From assembly GCA_019634415.1 (NCBI GenBank), contig JAHQVJ010000161.1, positions 40,960-104,959 of the forward strand: a DNA stretch of 64,000 nucleotides, given 5' to 3'. Position 1 is the stretch's first letter, and every line of letters begins with the position of its first letter. The notes under the pieces were generated by a model that searched no databases, had not been told where the DNA came from, and saw nothing but the letters and a program-made list of their open reading frames with translations. Below are positions 12,482-20,574 of the stretch, one piece after another. Both the position numbers and the translations under genes were made by a program. The stretch is from Myxococcales bacterium (GTDB taxonomy: Bacteria > Myxococcota_A > UBA796 > GCA-2862545).

Positions 12482-12501
12482 CACTGTGGCAGGTCACAGT
12501 G
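12482..12501 (+). promoter_or_regulatory. Intercistronic hairpin, perfect 7-bp stem
   Basis: CACTGTG and CACAGTG are perfect inverted repeats around the loop GCAGGT, lying in the 47 bases between the kinase stop and the ATG at 12512. The 3' arm abuts the GTGGTGG that would act as ribosome-binding site for the next gene. A tuning or processing role is possible. If translation instead began at GTG 12461, this sequence would be coding. Confidence 0.4.
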
Positions 12502-12511
12502 GTGGCCTCAC

Positions 12512-12934
12512 ATGCTCGGATTGTCCAGTCGCCCCTTGGCTCGGACGCTCTGGTACGTGGCTTGCATGGCCCTTGGTGGTTGCCTGTACATCGCCCCTGT
12601 CGTGAGTGAACCGGTGAACACCGCCCCAGACATCCTCGACCCACCCGAGTGGGACGACAATCCCAACGGCCGATTCCTGCGGCTGCTGATCAACCCCAAC
12701 GTCAACACCCTGAAGGTCGTGGCCACCGATGCAGACGGCGACGAGCTGCGAGTCAGCTGGAACGTTCCGATCGCCCACGACACGAGGGTGGCAGAGGACG
12801 ACGACAACACCACGTTCTTCGTCGATCTGCCGCGAGACGAGATCCTGGATGGAAACGTGATCAGCGCTACCATCTGGGACGTTCGACCAGTTCCGGAAGA
12901 GGTGCAGGTCCGTTTTCTCCTGGAGGTGCCCTGA
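12512..12934 (+). CDS. Small lipoprotein, unknown function
   Basis: The product has 140 residues with a signal sequence and lipobox LGGC (Cys at about residue 24), followed by an acidic exported domain. That domain contains VVATDADGDELRVSWNV, reminiscent of Ig-like/cadherin-type beta-sandwich strands. ATG 12512 gives a normal lipoprotein signal. A GTG at 12461 overlapping the kinase stop would extend the n-region by 17 residues and is less likely because it lacks a Shine-Dalgarno. It lies between the kinase and another lipoprotein, its stop overlapping the next ATG by one base, so the three probably form one envelope-related unit. Confidence 0.7.
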   Translation: MLGLSSRPLARTLWYVACMALGGCLYIAPVVSEPVNTAPDILDPPEWDDNPNGRFLRLLINPNVNTLKVVATDADGDELRVSWNVPIAHDTRVAEDDDNTTFFVDLPRDEILDGNVISATIWDVRPVPEEVQVRFLLEVP

Positions 12935-14526
12935 TGCGCGCTCCGAATGTGTGGATGATCTTGGCGCTGGTTGGCTGTGGCGGAGGCGCGGACGGTACCG
13001 TCGCGGACTTGACCACATCGGACACCGATGAGCCGGACCCCAACTTCACCGAGCAGAGCCCCTTCACCGTCCGCGTCGACGTGTTGCCAGCCTCCGTGCT
13101 GGAGGAGGACTCCAGCGTCGATGATCTGCAGTTCCGCGCACTGCCGCAGAGCAAGGACGCCGCTGCCCGCCAGGGCGAAGTGGTCACGGTGAACATGCGA
13201 TTGCGGAGCCCGGTTCAGATGCAGGGCTCCGTGACGGGGTTCGCCCAGAACCCCGTCGTCGGCATCTTGCCGGGACTCGTCCAGCCCGTGGCTGGGACCG
13301 TGTTCTTGGACAAGGCGGGCTCGCTTCAGTCCTACGCGACCCGCACCGACGACCTCGGGGAGTTCTCTCTGTGGCTCGTGCCGCAAGACGCCTATGTGCT
13401 CTCTGTGGTCCCCGACGATCCGATCTTTCCACTGTGGAGCACCTCGCTGGTGGTGGAAGACGAGATCTCGGTGCAGGATCTCGACATCACCGAGAGCGCG
13501 CCCATCTACGGTGTGGTCTCGTCGACGGAGGGTCCCGTGATGGGCGCTCACGTGTACGCCGAAGATCCTCATGGCGTGCGCTCCGCCTCCGCCGTCACCG
13601 ACGACAACGGGCACTACACCCTCCACGTCCAGCGAACCAAGGGCAAGCAGGGCTACGCGGTGGTCTGCGAAGGTCGGGAGCTCTTTGCGGATCCCGTCTG
13701 GCGTCAGCCCGGTCCGTTCGGTCTCGGCTTCGATGTCGGGGAGGACGGGCTGAAGATCGACTTCCCCTACCCGACGGCCCTGCCGCAGGACGTCGTGGAC
13801 GGCCGAGTCGTCACCGACGTGGCGCAGTCCTTGACGGGCACCACGGTGCGCTTCGTCGCCCAGGAGCTCACTGGCTACGAAGGCTTGGACGTCTCATGGG
13901 TCCGTGAGACCGCGATCGATCTCGACGGGTCCTTCATCGCCAGGGTGCCCCCTGGCCTGTTTCGCGTCGATGTGTTGCCTCCCGCTCCCGTCGTCTCGCC
14001 AGATTCTCCGGACGCGGCCCCGGCCCTGTCGCCCTTCCGGCTCGTCGACTTGGCCTTGCCGGCTGACGTGGGTACCCTCGAGCTGCTGTCGACGGTGGAG
14101 GTGTCGGGTACCGTCGCATCAGGCGAGGATGGCCGGCCGCTGGCTGGCGCCAGCATCGACTGCTCCGAGATCGGCTTCGCTCAACGGTCGTGGTTCACGA
14201 CGAGCCAAGAAGACGGGCGCTTCACGATGCACCTGCCCGACGTGGACACGCGCTGTATCGTAGGCCCACCCGGAGGTGTGGATCTCGCCCGCAGGCGATT
14301 CGTGATCAGCCCTGGTGACGGGGACGATGTGCGCTTCGAGCTGATGGAAGGAGTGCAGTTCGTCGGGCAGGTCCAGGGACCCGACGACGAACCCGAGCGC
14401 TTCGCCGCGGTGGAGATCCGCGACCTCGGGGAGAGGCTCCTCGCCTTCGGCTTGACGGACGAAGACGGCAACTATCAGCTCCGCGTAGAGCTGGAAGATG
14501 GTCGCGTGAGCACGACGCCCGAGTAG
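12934..14526 (+). CDS. Large lipoprotein with repeated carboxypeptidase-regulatory-like beta domains
   Basis: This 530-residue protein has a lipobox LVGC near residue 15 and a Gly/Asp/Thr-rich linker. Several beta-sandwich units follow, of the carboxypeptidase-regulatory-like kind: stretches of the form V-x-G-x-V with later TDDNGHYTLHV, DLDGSFIARVPPG, SQEDGRFTMHLPD and TDEDGNYQLRVE at roughly 90-residue intervals. Such domains are structural, often in surface or matrix proteins. The ATG at 12934 shares one base with the previous stop (TGATG), with GGAGG seven bases upstream. Likely outer-membrane anchored. Any relation to the upstream kinase is inferred from position only. Confidence 0.8.
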   Translation: MRAPNVWMILALVGCGGGADGTVADLTTSDTDEPDPNFTEQSPFTVRVDVLPASVLEEDSSVDDLQFRALPQSKDAAARQGEVVTVNMRLRSPVQMQGSVTGFAQNPVVGILPGLVQPVAGTVFLDKAGSLQSYATRTDDLGEFSLWLVPQDAYVLSVVPDDPIFPLWSTSLVVEDEISVQDLDITESAPIYGVVSSTEGPVMGAHVYAEDPHGVRSASAVTDDNGHYTLHVQRTKGKQGYAVVCEGRELFADPVWRQPGPFGLGFDVGEDGLKIDFPYPTALPQDVVDGRVVTDVAQSLTGTTVRFVAQELTGYEGLDVSWVRETAIDLDGSFIARVPPGLFRVDVLPPAPVVSPDSPDAAPALSPFRLVDLALPADVGTLELLSTVEVSGTVASGEDGRPLAGASIDCSEIGFAQRSWFTTSQEDGRFTMHLPDVDTRCIVGPPGGVDLARRRFVISPGDGDDVRFELMEGVQFVGQVQGPDDEPERFAAVEIRDLGERLLAFGLTDEDGNYQLRVELEDGRVSTTPE

Positions 14527-14563
14527 CTACACAGCTATAGCGCCAATCGACGAAGTTGATTGG
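14524..14563 (+). terminator. Two adjacent hairpins after the lipoprotein gene
   Basis: TAGCT/AGCTA (14524-14528 and 14533-14537) form a 5-bp stem that includes the stop codon. At 14543-14563 CCAATCGAC and GTTGATTGG form a 9-bp stem (one G-U pair) with a GAA triloop. No T-run follows, so this would be an unconventional or factor-assisted terminator, or an mRNA-protecting structure. It could act for both converging transcripts. Confidence 0.45.
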
Positions 14564-14769
14564 ATGCCGTAGTGAGCGACAGACCCGTAGGGCTCGATGT
14601 GCGCGACGCCCAGTCTATCGTTTGGTAGCCATGCTCCTGCGGCGCGCGCGTCGATTATGTCCCGGAAGGTCGGAGCGACCAACACAAGGTCAGCGCGGTC
14701 CACTCCGTCGAGCTGTACGGGCTTCACAGGTCATCACCCGCAAAGCCCGCAACTCGTGTCGTGAGGGGA
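14564..14769. other. Intergenic stretch without a supported gene
   Basis: This roughly 200-base stretch between converging genes has visibly lower G/C than its surroundings. A 66-codon frame can be read on the minus strand (14727 to 14527), but it has weak third-position G/C bias and runs through the hairpins, so I do not call it. No RNA gene or repeat is recognised. Confidence 0.5.
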
Positions 14770-15531
14770 TCAGACGACCGAGCCGATCCACTCGAGAGAC
14801 ACGATCTGTCCCAGGCCCGCAGCCTCCGCGCGGTTCGCAGCTTCCGCCAACGAGCCGGCGACCACCACGCGAACCGCTTGGCTGCCACCGTTCTCCGTGG
14901 TCACTCGCCATGCGCCATCGTCGGCTGCGGAATCCCGCAACGTGATGGCCGTGGCATGTGCCACCTGGGGCATGGGTGTGGCGGCGCGGCCTGCGGCCTG
15001 GATTCCTCGCTTGGCGCGATAGTTCCGAACGGCGTTCAGCGTGACTCCGGCTTTCTCGGCGACCACCCGGTCGGGGACCTGGCCCAGCAGCTCCGCAAAC
15101 GCATCGATCTTCGAGCGCCGTCCACCACCCTTCTTACGCCGACGACGGGGCCCCGTGTACCCAGCGATGCCGTTGCGCGCCCGGAAGGACGCAATGGTGC
15201 GGACCGACACGCCTGCCTCGTCCGCCACCTCGGCATCCGGGACGTTCCCGAGCTTGCCCTTGAAGGGAAGGATCAGTGCATCCTTGCTGCCGGGGCGCGC
15301 CGAATCCGACGACTCTCCCGGCTCGGGCGGTAATGCCTCGGCATCGACTCTCGACTTGCGACGGGCACGCGGGCCTGGGGGAGCGGCCCTCCGCGTGACG
15401 CCAGTGCGCTTGAAAGCGGCCGAAATGGCCCCGGGGGTGACCTTGAATTGCTCGGCCAGCTCTCGCAAGGACAGGTCGTCCTTCAGCCTCACCAGATCGT
15501 CCCACCAGTCGTTCGTCTCGATGCGTCGCAT
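14770..15531 (-). CDS. Repeated helix-turn-helix DNA-binding protein, unknown family
   Basis: This 253-residue protein is built from at least three HTH-like units. They lie at residues 14-45 (SLRELAEQFKVTPGAISAAFK), 95-122 (VPDAEVADEAGVSVRTIASFR) and 148-178 (VPDRVVAEKAGVTLNAVRNYR). Units two and three are clear internal repeats, ending in NGI/RGI and separated by a very basic GPRRRRKKGGGRR segment. The last ~48 residues form a separate small alpha/beta unit (VVVAGSLAEAANRAEAAG, then EWIGSVV). The repeats suggest sequence-specific DNA binding, perhaps as a nucleoid or regulatory protein. ATG 15531 has a short AAAG upstream. It diverges from an exported TPR-like gene across 115 bases. Confidence 0.7.
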   Translation of the reverse strand: MRRIETNDWWDDLVRLKDDLSLRELAEQFKVTPGAISAAFKRTGVTRRAAPPGPRARRKSRVDAEALPPEPGESSDSARPGSKDALILPFKGKLGNVPDAEVADEAGVSVRTIASFRARNGIAGYTGPRRRRKKGGGRRSKIDAFAELLGQVPDRVVAEKAGVTLNAVRNYRAKRGIQAAGRAATPMPQVAHATAITLRDSAADDGAWRVTTENGGSQAVRVVVAGSLAEAANRAEAAGLGQIVSLEWIGSVV

Positions 15532-15596
15532 TCTTTAGTTCCGCCTCAGTCAGGAATGCCGAAATACTAACAACCGATACAGTCACTTTCCAGCGA

Positions 15597-15626
15597 TTGA
15601 CCAGACGTTGGTCGTGGGGCTACGTT
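15597..15626 (+). promoter_or_regulatory. Candidate promoter for the exported TPR-like gene
   Basis: TTGACC (15597-15602) matches the -35 consensus at five positions. An 18-base spacer leads to TACGTT (15621-15626), a weak -10. It lies 20 bases before the ATG at 15647 in the divergent region shared with the HTH protein. Between the boxes an imperfect palindrome (ACCAGACGTTGGT) could be an operator. Confidence 0.3.
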
Positions 15627-15646
15627 CCGACCCGTTCGGGGAGCAG

Positions 15647-16510
15647 ATGCACCTAGTCTCCATTTTCTGGGTCGCTGGGCTGTCTTGGGCGGAACCACTG
15701 GTTCCTCCAGAAGACTCAGGCGCAGGCACGACAACCAGTGAGTCCTCGGGCGAGCTGAGCGACTCCGCTCCCCCATCCCCGAACAGCTTCGAGAGCGTGC
15801 TGCGCGCCGCAAAGGAGCGACATTTCGCAGGGGAGAGCGTGGCAGCACGAAATCTACTCGTGGGCCTGAGCGAGCGGTTGGAAGCTGGCGAGGATCCCGG
15901 CGAAGAACTCGCCGTGGAGGCCATGACCTATCTGGGCGAGGTTCACCACAAGCTCGACGAACGCTCGGAGGCCCGTGCTGCGTTTCGCTGGATCCTCGAA
16001 CGTGATCCGGAGACCCCAATTTCGCCATTCCACCACTCCTTCGATGTGGTGAATCTGTTCGATCTGGTTCGAGCCGAGGTCCTTCGCGAGCAGGACGTGG
16101 TGCCACCACCCGACCCCGGGCGCCCCAAGCTCGGTCCCCCTCCCCTGTGGACGTTCGCTCCACTGGGGATCCCGCAGCTCGCCCAGCGGCGACCTGGTGC
16201 CTTTCTGTTGTTCGGGGGACTGCAAGCCGGCTTCGGAGTGGCTTCGCTCGTGGTGTACCGGGACCTGACGCGTCTGAACGTGGAGCGCCCCAGAGACACC
16301 TCTCCTGCCGAGTACGAGGCGTTCAGGAACGAGGTTCGTCAGAGGAGGCTGCGCGCTCAATGGCCCCTGACGTTCGCGTTCTACGGGACCTGGGCACTGT
16401 CGATGGTAGACGCTTCAGGTCAGTGGCGGAGGCGTCAGATCGAGGCTCAGGTGGGAGTCGGGCTCGTCGGGCCAGGCACGCCCGGCGTGCGTTTCACGGG
16501 CACCTTCTAG
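15647..16510 (+). CDS. Exported protein with TPR-like helical region
   Basis: The 287-residue product starts with a signal peptide (MHLVSIFWVAGLSWAEP, likely cut after AWA-type SWA). A Ser/Glu-rich linker is followed by a helical region (~residues 50-135) that reads like one or two TPR units (AAKERHFAGESVAARNLL, AMTYLGEVHHKLDERSEARAAF). The C-terminal half has two weakly hydrophobic segments. No family is recognised. ATG 15647 with GGGGAG upstream gives a clean signal peptide; an earlier ATG in frame at 15608 would bury it. Role unknown; proteins of this build often belong to envelope complexes. Confidence 0.65.
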   Translation: MHLVSIFWVAGLSWAEPLVPPEDSGAGTTTSESSGELSDSAPPSPNSFESVLRAAKERHFAGESVAARNLLVGLSERLEAGEDPGEELAVEAMTYLGEVHHKLDERSEARAAFRWILERDPETPISPFHHSFDVVNLFDLVRAEVLREQDVVPPPDPGRPKLGPPPLWTFAPLGIPQLAQRRPGAFLLFGGLQAGFGVASLVVYRDLTRLNVERPRDTSPAEYEAFRNEVRQRRLRAQWPLTFAFYGTWALSMVDASGQWRRRQIEAQVGVGLVGPGTPGVRFTGTF

Positions 16511-16621
16511 ACTCCGCTTCGGCTGCTTCCCTCCGACGGTCCTGACACGCTTGGTCGCGCAGTGGTCGCCTGCGTGGCCAAGGAGAGCGCACTGTGCCAT
16601 GCTGAGCGACCCGAGGGGTTC

Positions 16622-18403
16622 ATGGCCTTCTTCCGCTGCGAGCACACTATCCAAAAAACGAGTCGCAACTTCGCGATTCGCAAAGCCTTGACCTCGATTG
16701 GGCGCTCGGAGGGCAACGATCTGGTCCTCGATGACCCCATGGTGCGACCCACCCATGCCAACGTGGTCCGCCAAGGCGACAGCTACACCGTGTCGCTGCT
16801 CGGCGCTGGCGAGCTGTACGTCAACGGCAGGCGGGTACGAACCGCCCAGCTGAGCGACGGGGACCAGGTGTTGTTGGGTGCCTGGCAGCTGGTGTGGACC
16901 GAGGGTCAGCCCGAGATCTCGAAGGACGAGTCCGAGGAGGTGCTATCTCTCGATGTCATGCAGGCGTTGGTGGACCTGTCCGAGTCCATGATGCGAGACA
17001 CCGCACCCGAGCGTCTCTTCGCCGCGATGTTGCGCGGCTTGGTCACGCTGACGGGAGCGGAGAAGGGCTTCGTCATCGTCATGCAAGATGGTGAGCGTCA
17101 CCTGGCTGCGTCACACAACGTCGACAACGAACGACTCGACATCACGAAAGTGAGCGACTCCATCGTGGATCAGGTGGTGGAGCACCTGCAGCCCCTCCTC
17201 GTCTCCGATGCCACCAAGGACTCCCGGTTCGGTCGGGCGAAGTCCGTCGTGGACCTCAAGCTGTCGTCGGTGATGTGTGTCCCACTCAACTACCGGCGCG
17301 ACTTACTGGGTGTGTTGTACCTGGCCAACGACTCCGTGACCGATCTGTTCACCGATCGGGATCTGGCCGTGCTGCAGGTCTTCTCGGCCCAGGCCTCGAT
17401 CATCGTCTTCCATGCGCTGCAGCTCAACCAGCTCCGGCTCGACAACCGCAACCTGCGCTCCCAGCTGCAGCAAGCCTCTCAGGGCGAGATGTTGGGCACG
17501 TGTCCTCCCATGAAGGCCGTGTTCAAGGTCCTCCGCCGCGTGGCCCCCACAGATCTGTCCGTGCTGATCCTGGGGGAGACGGGAACGGGAAAGGAGCTCG
17601 TCGCCAAGGAGCTTCATCGCCTGTCTGCTCGACGCGAGAGGCCGTTCGTCGCCATCAACTGCGGCGCCATTCCCGAGAATCTGTTGGAATCAGAGCTCTT
17701 CGGACACAAGAAGGGCAGCTTCACGGGGGCGGTGGCCGACAAGATCGGAAAGGTGGAGGCAGCCAACGAGGGCACGCTCTTCCTCGACGAGATCGGCGAG
17801 ATGCCGATGAACCTCCAGGTCAAGCTTCTACGCGTGCTGCAGGAGCGGGTCATCGAGCGCGTGGGGGATCTGTCGCCACGGCCGGTGGACATTCGCGTCG
17901 TCGCAGCGACGAACAAGGATCTGCAGGAACTCATCGCCGCTGGTGATTTCCGTGAGGACCTGTACTATCGCCTCAACGAGATGGCCGTCGGGCTTCCGCC
18001 CCTGCGGGACCGTGGCGAGGACGTCGTCGTGCTGGCGCAGTACTTTCTCAACCAGTATCGCGAGCAGTACGGCTCCAAGCCGAGGGGATTCACGAACCAG
18101 GCACTGTTGGCGATGAAGAACTATTTCTGGCCTGGAAACGTGAGGGAGCTGGAGAACCGTGTCAAGAAAGCGGTGATCATGAGTGATCGGGCACTGGTGA
18201 ATCCTGACGACCTGGATCTGCAAGAGGGCCAGAAGCGCGCCATCGTCACGCTGTCCGAGGCGGAGGAGCAGTTCAAGCTCGACTACATCCGCAAGGCCCT
18301 GGATCTCAACAACTGGAACAAGGCACAGACGGCTCGCGATCTGGGTGTCGACGCGCGAACGGTGTTTCGGTACATCGAGCGGATCAAGGAACTCGAGACC
18401 TGA
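16622..18403 (+). CDS. Sigma-54-dependent activator with FHA and GAF sensor domains
   Basis: This 593-residue regulator activates sigma-54 RNA polymerase. Domains: an N-terminal FHA phosphothreonine-binding domain (~20-100, with IGRSEGNDLVLDDPMVRPTHANV), a GAF domain (~120-270), and an AAA+ core. The core has Walker A GETGTGKE near 318, GSFTGA near 366 and Walker B LFLDEIGEM near 386. A C-terminal Fis-type HTH ends at 590 (NNWNKAQTARDLGVDARTVFRYI). The sigma-54-contacting loop reads GSFTGA, a tolerated variant of GAFTGA. ATG 16622 has GAGGGG close upstream. The FHA domain predicts control by Ser/Thr kinases such as the two in this window, a known theme in myxobacteria. Confidence 0.94.
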   Translation: MAFFRCEHTIQKTSRNFAIRKALTSIGRSEGNDLVLDDPMVRPTHANVVRQGDSYTVSLLGAGELYVNGRRVRTAQLSDGDQVLLGAWQLVWTEGQPEISKDESEEVLSLDVMQALVDLSESMMRDTAPERLFAAMLRGLVTLTGAEKGFVIVMQDGERHLAASHNVDNERLDITKVSDSIVDQVVEHLQPLLVSDATKDSRFGRAKSVVDLKLSSVMCVPLNYRRDLLGVLYLANDSVTDLFTDRDLAVLQVFSAQASIIVFHALQLNQLRLDNRNLRSQLQQASQGEMLGTCPPMKAVFKVLRRVAPTDLSVLILGETGTGKELVAKELHRLSARRERPFVAINCGAIPENLLESELFGHKKGSFTGAVADKIGKVEAANEGTLFLDEIGEMPMNLQVKLLRVLQERVIERVGDLSPRPVDIRVVAATNKDLQELIAAGDFREDLYYRLNEMAVGLPPLRDRGEDVVVLAQYFLNQYREQYGSKPRGFTNQALLAMKNYFWPGNVRELENRVKKAVIMSDRALVNPDDLDLQEGQKRAIVTLSEAEEQFKLDYIRKALDLNNWNKAQTARDLGVDARTVFRYIERIKELET

Positions 18404-18406
18404 TCG

Positions 18407-18997
18407 TCAGGCCAGCTCCGCCCATACCTCCAGCACGCGAGCCCGCAGCTCCTGCAGGGAGCCGTCGTTGGTGATGACGTGGTCGGCGACGGCCACCTTC
18501 TGCTCCATGGGGAGCTGCGTGGCGATGAGGCTGCGTGCCTGGGCTTCGGTGGAGCCATCGCGGGCGACCACACGCGCCACCTGGGTCTCCGGATCGCAGC
18601 GAACCACGACCAGCGCATCGTACAGTCGATAGCTACCCGTCTCCACCATCAGCGCAGCTTCCACCACGGCCGCTGAATGCCCGGCCTGCGCTAGAGAGGA
18701 GAGCTCCGCGGTGATGGCCTGTCGAATCGCGGGGTGCGTGATTCCCTCCAGTGTGCGGCGTGCTTCAGGATCGTGCGCGATGCGGCTCCGCATGCTGCGC
18801 CGGTCGAGCGCCCCGGTCTGGTCGAGCACCTCGGGGCCGAACGCCTCCACGATGGCAGCCAGCGCGTCGCTGCCCGGCTCGACCACCTGTCGCGCGGTGA
18901 CATCGGCATCCACGACGGGCACACCGTGCTCCGCAAGCACGCGGCCCACGGTGGACTTGCCGGTGGCGATGCCCCCTGTCAGCCCGACGACCTTCAC
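18407..18997 (-). CDS. coaE: Dephospho-CoA kinase
   Basis: This 196-residue cytosolic enzyme phosphorylates dephospho-CoA at the 3'-ribose hydroxyl, the last step of CoA synthesis. Seen: P-loop GLTGGIATGKST at residues 5-16, the DAD segment (VVDADVTARQVV) and the lid-region HPAIRQ. Length is typical. GTG 18997 overlaps the apt stop in a GTGA, so it is coupled to apt. Its stop is three bases from the converging sigma-54 activator, leaving no room for a separate terminator. Confidence 0.95.
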   Translation of the reverse strand: MKVVGLTGGIATGKSTVGRVLAEHGVPVVDADVTARQVVEPGSDALAAIVEAFGPEVLDQTGALDRRSMRSRIAHDPEARRTLEGITHPAIRQAITAELSSLAQAGHSAAVVEAALMVETGSYRLYDALVVVRCDPETQVARVVARDGSTEAQARSLIATQLPMEQKVAVADHVITNDGSLQELRARVLEVWAELA

Positions 18998-19515
18998 CCG
19001 ATCTCCAGCAGGGAACGCGTCTCCACATCGAGCTTGTCACGCCCGCTCAAGAAGGACAGCTCGATGAGGAAGCAACATCCTACGACCTCGCCTCCGAGCT
19101 GCTGCACCAAGCGAACCGTGGCCTCGGCGGTTCCCCCCGTGGCCAGCAGGTCGTCCACGACGAGCACCCGCTGTCCGGGAGTGATGGCGTCGGTGTGCAT
19201 CTCGAGGGTCGCCTGTCCATACTCGAGATCGTAGCTGACGGAGGTGGTGTCCCAAGGCAGCTTCCCTTGCTTGCGCGCGAGTGCCAGGCCAGCCTGCAGC
19301 GGTTGCATCATCGCAGGAGCGAAGAGGAAGCCTCGGCTCTCCATGGCCACGAGCATGTCCACATCGCCCCACCCTGCCGCCATCCACTGGACCACGTCTG
19401 CGTACAGGGTCGGGTCCTGAAGCACCGGTGTGATGTCCTTGAACAGGATCCCCGGCTTGGGGAAGTCGGGGACGTCCCGAACAGCACTGGACACACGAGC
19501 GGCGAGATCGTCCAT
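18994..19515 (-). CDS. apt: Adenine phosphoribosyltransferase
   Basis: This 173-residue purine-salvage enzyme makes AMP from adenine and PRPP. The PRPP-binding motif VLVVDDLLATGGTA is at about 119-132, and the N-terminal FPKPGILFKDITPVL signature is diagnostic. ATG 19515 follows the DUF368 stop by 27 bases. Coupled to coaE through a 4-base overlap; together they form a small nucleotide/cofactor operon with surE upstream. Confidence 0.95.
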   Translation of the reverse strand: MDDLAARVSSAVRDVPDFPKPGILFKDITPVLQDPTLYADVVQWMAAGWGDVDMLVAMESRGFLFAPAMMQPLQAGLALARKQGKLPWDTTSVSYDLEYGQATLEMHTDAITPGQRVLVVDDLLATGGTAEATVRLVQQLGGEVVGCCFLIELSFLSGRDKLDVETRSLLEIG

Positions 19516-19542
19516 GGCACCCCCTGTCGGCAGCAGCGACTG

Positions 19543-20574
19543 CTAACGCAGGTCGTCCTGTTCGCCGCCCTCTTTGTGGCTCCACCGCGCGATCCCGAGC
19601 GTCAATCCCAGCCCGACTGCGATGAGCAGCACACTGCCCCCCACCTGGCCCGCTGTGGGGCGGAACCACTGCGTGGGGTAGTCCTCGGGCTCGAGCTCCT
19701 CGAGGAACGCGGCGGTGACCTCCTGGCCCTTCCACACGGCGCCGATCTCGGGCTGCACCCCCTGCTGAAATGGCCACAAGCCGACGACGGCGCCCAACAG
19801 CAGACCCAAGAGCACCCCGAGGGTCTGCTTGGCGTAGGCGCGCAGGAGCCACCGCAGCAGGTTGCTCACGGCCACGACGCCTCCCACGACGCCGATGCCC
19901 ACGGGAATCACCACGTCCAGGGTCGGACGCCACAGCAGATCGATGTCGGCGCTCGACAGCCCCTCCTTGAAGGCGTCGACACCCGCCAGAATGGGCACGT
20001 ACATACCCATCACCAGCAGCAAGTAGCCGCCGGAGACCCCAGGGAGGATCATGGCCGATGCACCGGCCACACCTGCGAGGAGGAACATGAGGGGAGACGC
20101 CCCCTCCCCACCGACGGCGGTCACCCCCTGTGCCTGCACCCAGGCAAGGGTGGCCATGCCCGCGAAGCCCACGATGACGCCACCGTAGGCTTGGGGCGTC
20201 ATGGGGCCGATCAGTCGCCGGACCACCGGCACGCCACCCAACGTGAGGCCCACGAACAGGCTGTACATGGCCCATCGGTAGCCCACCACGAGGTCCTTCA
20301 CGGGTCCGGCGAAGAGCAGGATGGCAAGCCCGGCAGAGCCGACGACACCTGCGAGGATCGCAATGGAAGGAGCCCGCAACCGCAAGGTGGTGACGTCGGC
20401 GATAGCGGCGATGAAGCGTGGATAGATGCCCGCGGCCAACAGCATGGTCCCGCCGCTGATGCCAGGTACCAGGTTGGCCAGCCCCATGAGGCTGCCCCCC
20501 ACCGCCGACCGCCCCAGGAGCAGTGGCAGGGACTCGCTGGAGTCAGCGGGCGAGTCAGTCGTCGGTCCAGTCAC
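19543..20574 (-). CDS. DUF368 membrane protein (polyprenyl-phosphate transporter type)
   Basis: This 343-residue polytopic membrane protein has about eight hydrophobic helices and two copies of the family's glycine-rich re-entrant motif: MGLANLVPGISGGTML near 30 and ILPGVSGGYLLLVMG near 180. The repeat reflects the inverted internal symmetry of the family. Members (PopT) were recently shown to recycle undecaprenyl phosphate across the inner membrane for envelope synthesis; that role is transferred from the family. GTG 20574 sits 20 bases inside the end of surE, with GGAG seven bases upstream; an ATG further in would cut into the first motif helix. Confidence 0.85.
   Translation of the reverse strand: MTGPTTDSPADSSESLPLLLGRSAVGGSLMGLANLVPGISGGTMLLAAGIYPRFIAAIADVTTLRLRAPSIAILAGVVGSAGLAILLFAGPVKDLVVGYRWAMYSLFVGLTLGGVPVVRRLIGPMTPQAYGGVIVGFAGMATLAWVQAQGVTAVGGEGASPLMFLLAGVAGASAMILPGVSGGYLLLVMGMYVPILAGVDAFKEGLSSADIDLLWRPTLDVVIPVGIGVVGGVVAVSNLLRWLLRAYAKQTLGVLLGLLLGAVVGLWPFQQGVQPEIGAVWKGQEVTAAFLEELEPEDYPTQWFRPTAGQVGGSVLLIAVGLGLTLGIARWSHKEGGEQDDLR

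Noticed and set aside
12649..12933. N-terminal extension of the large lipoprotein frame upstream of 12934
   Set aside because: It overlaps the previous lipoprotein in another frame and would bury a good lipoprotein signal that has its own GGAGG.
14527..14727. A 66-codon minus-strand frame between converging genes
   Set aside because: Third-position G/C is weaker than in neighbours, it reads through two hairpins, and no family or convincing ribosome-binding site is seen.
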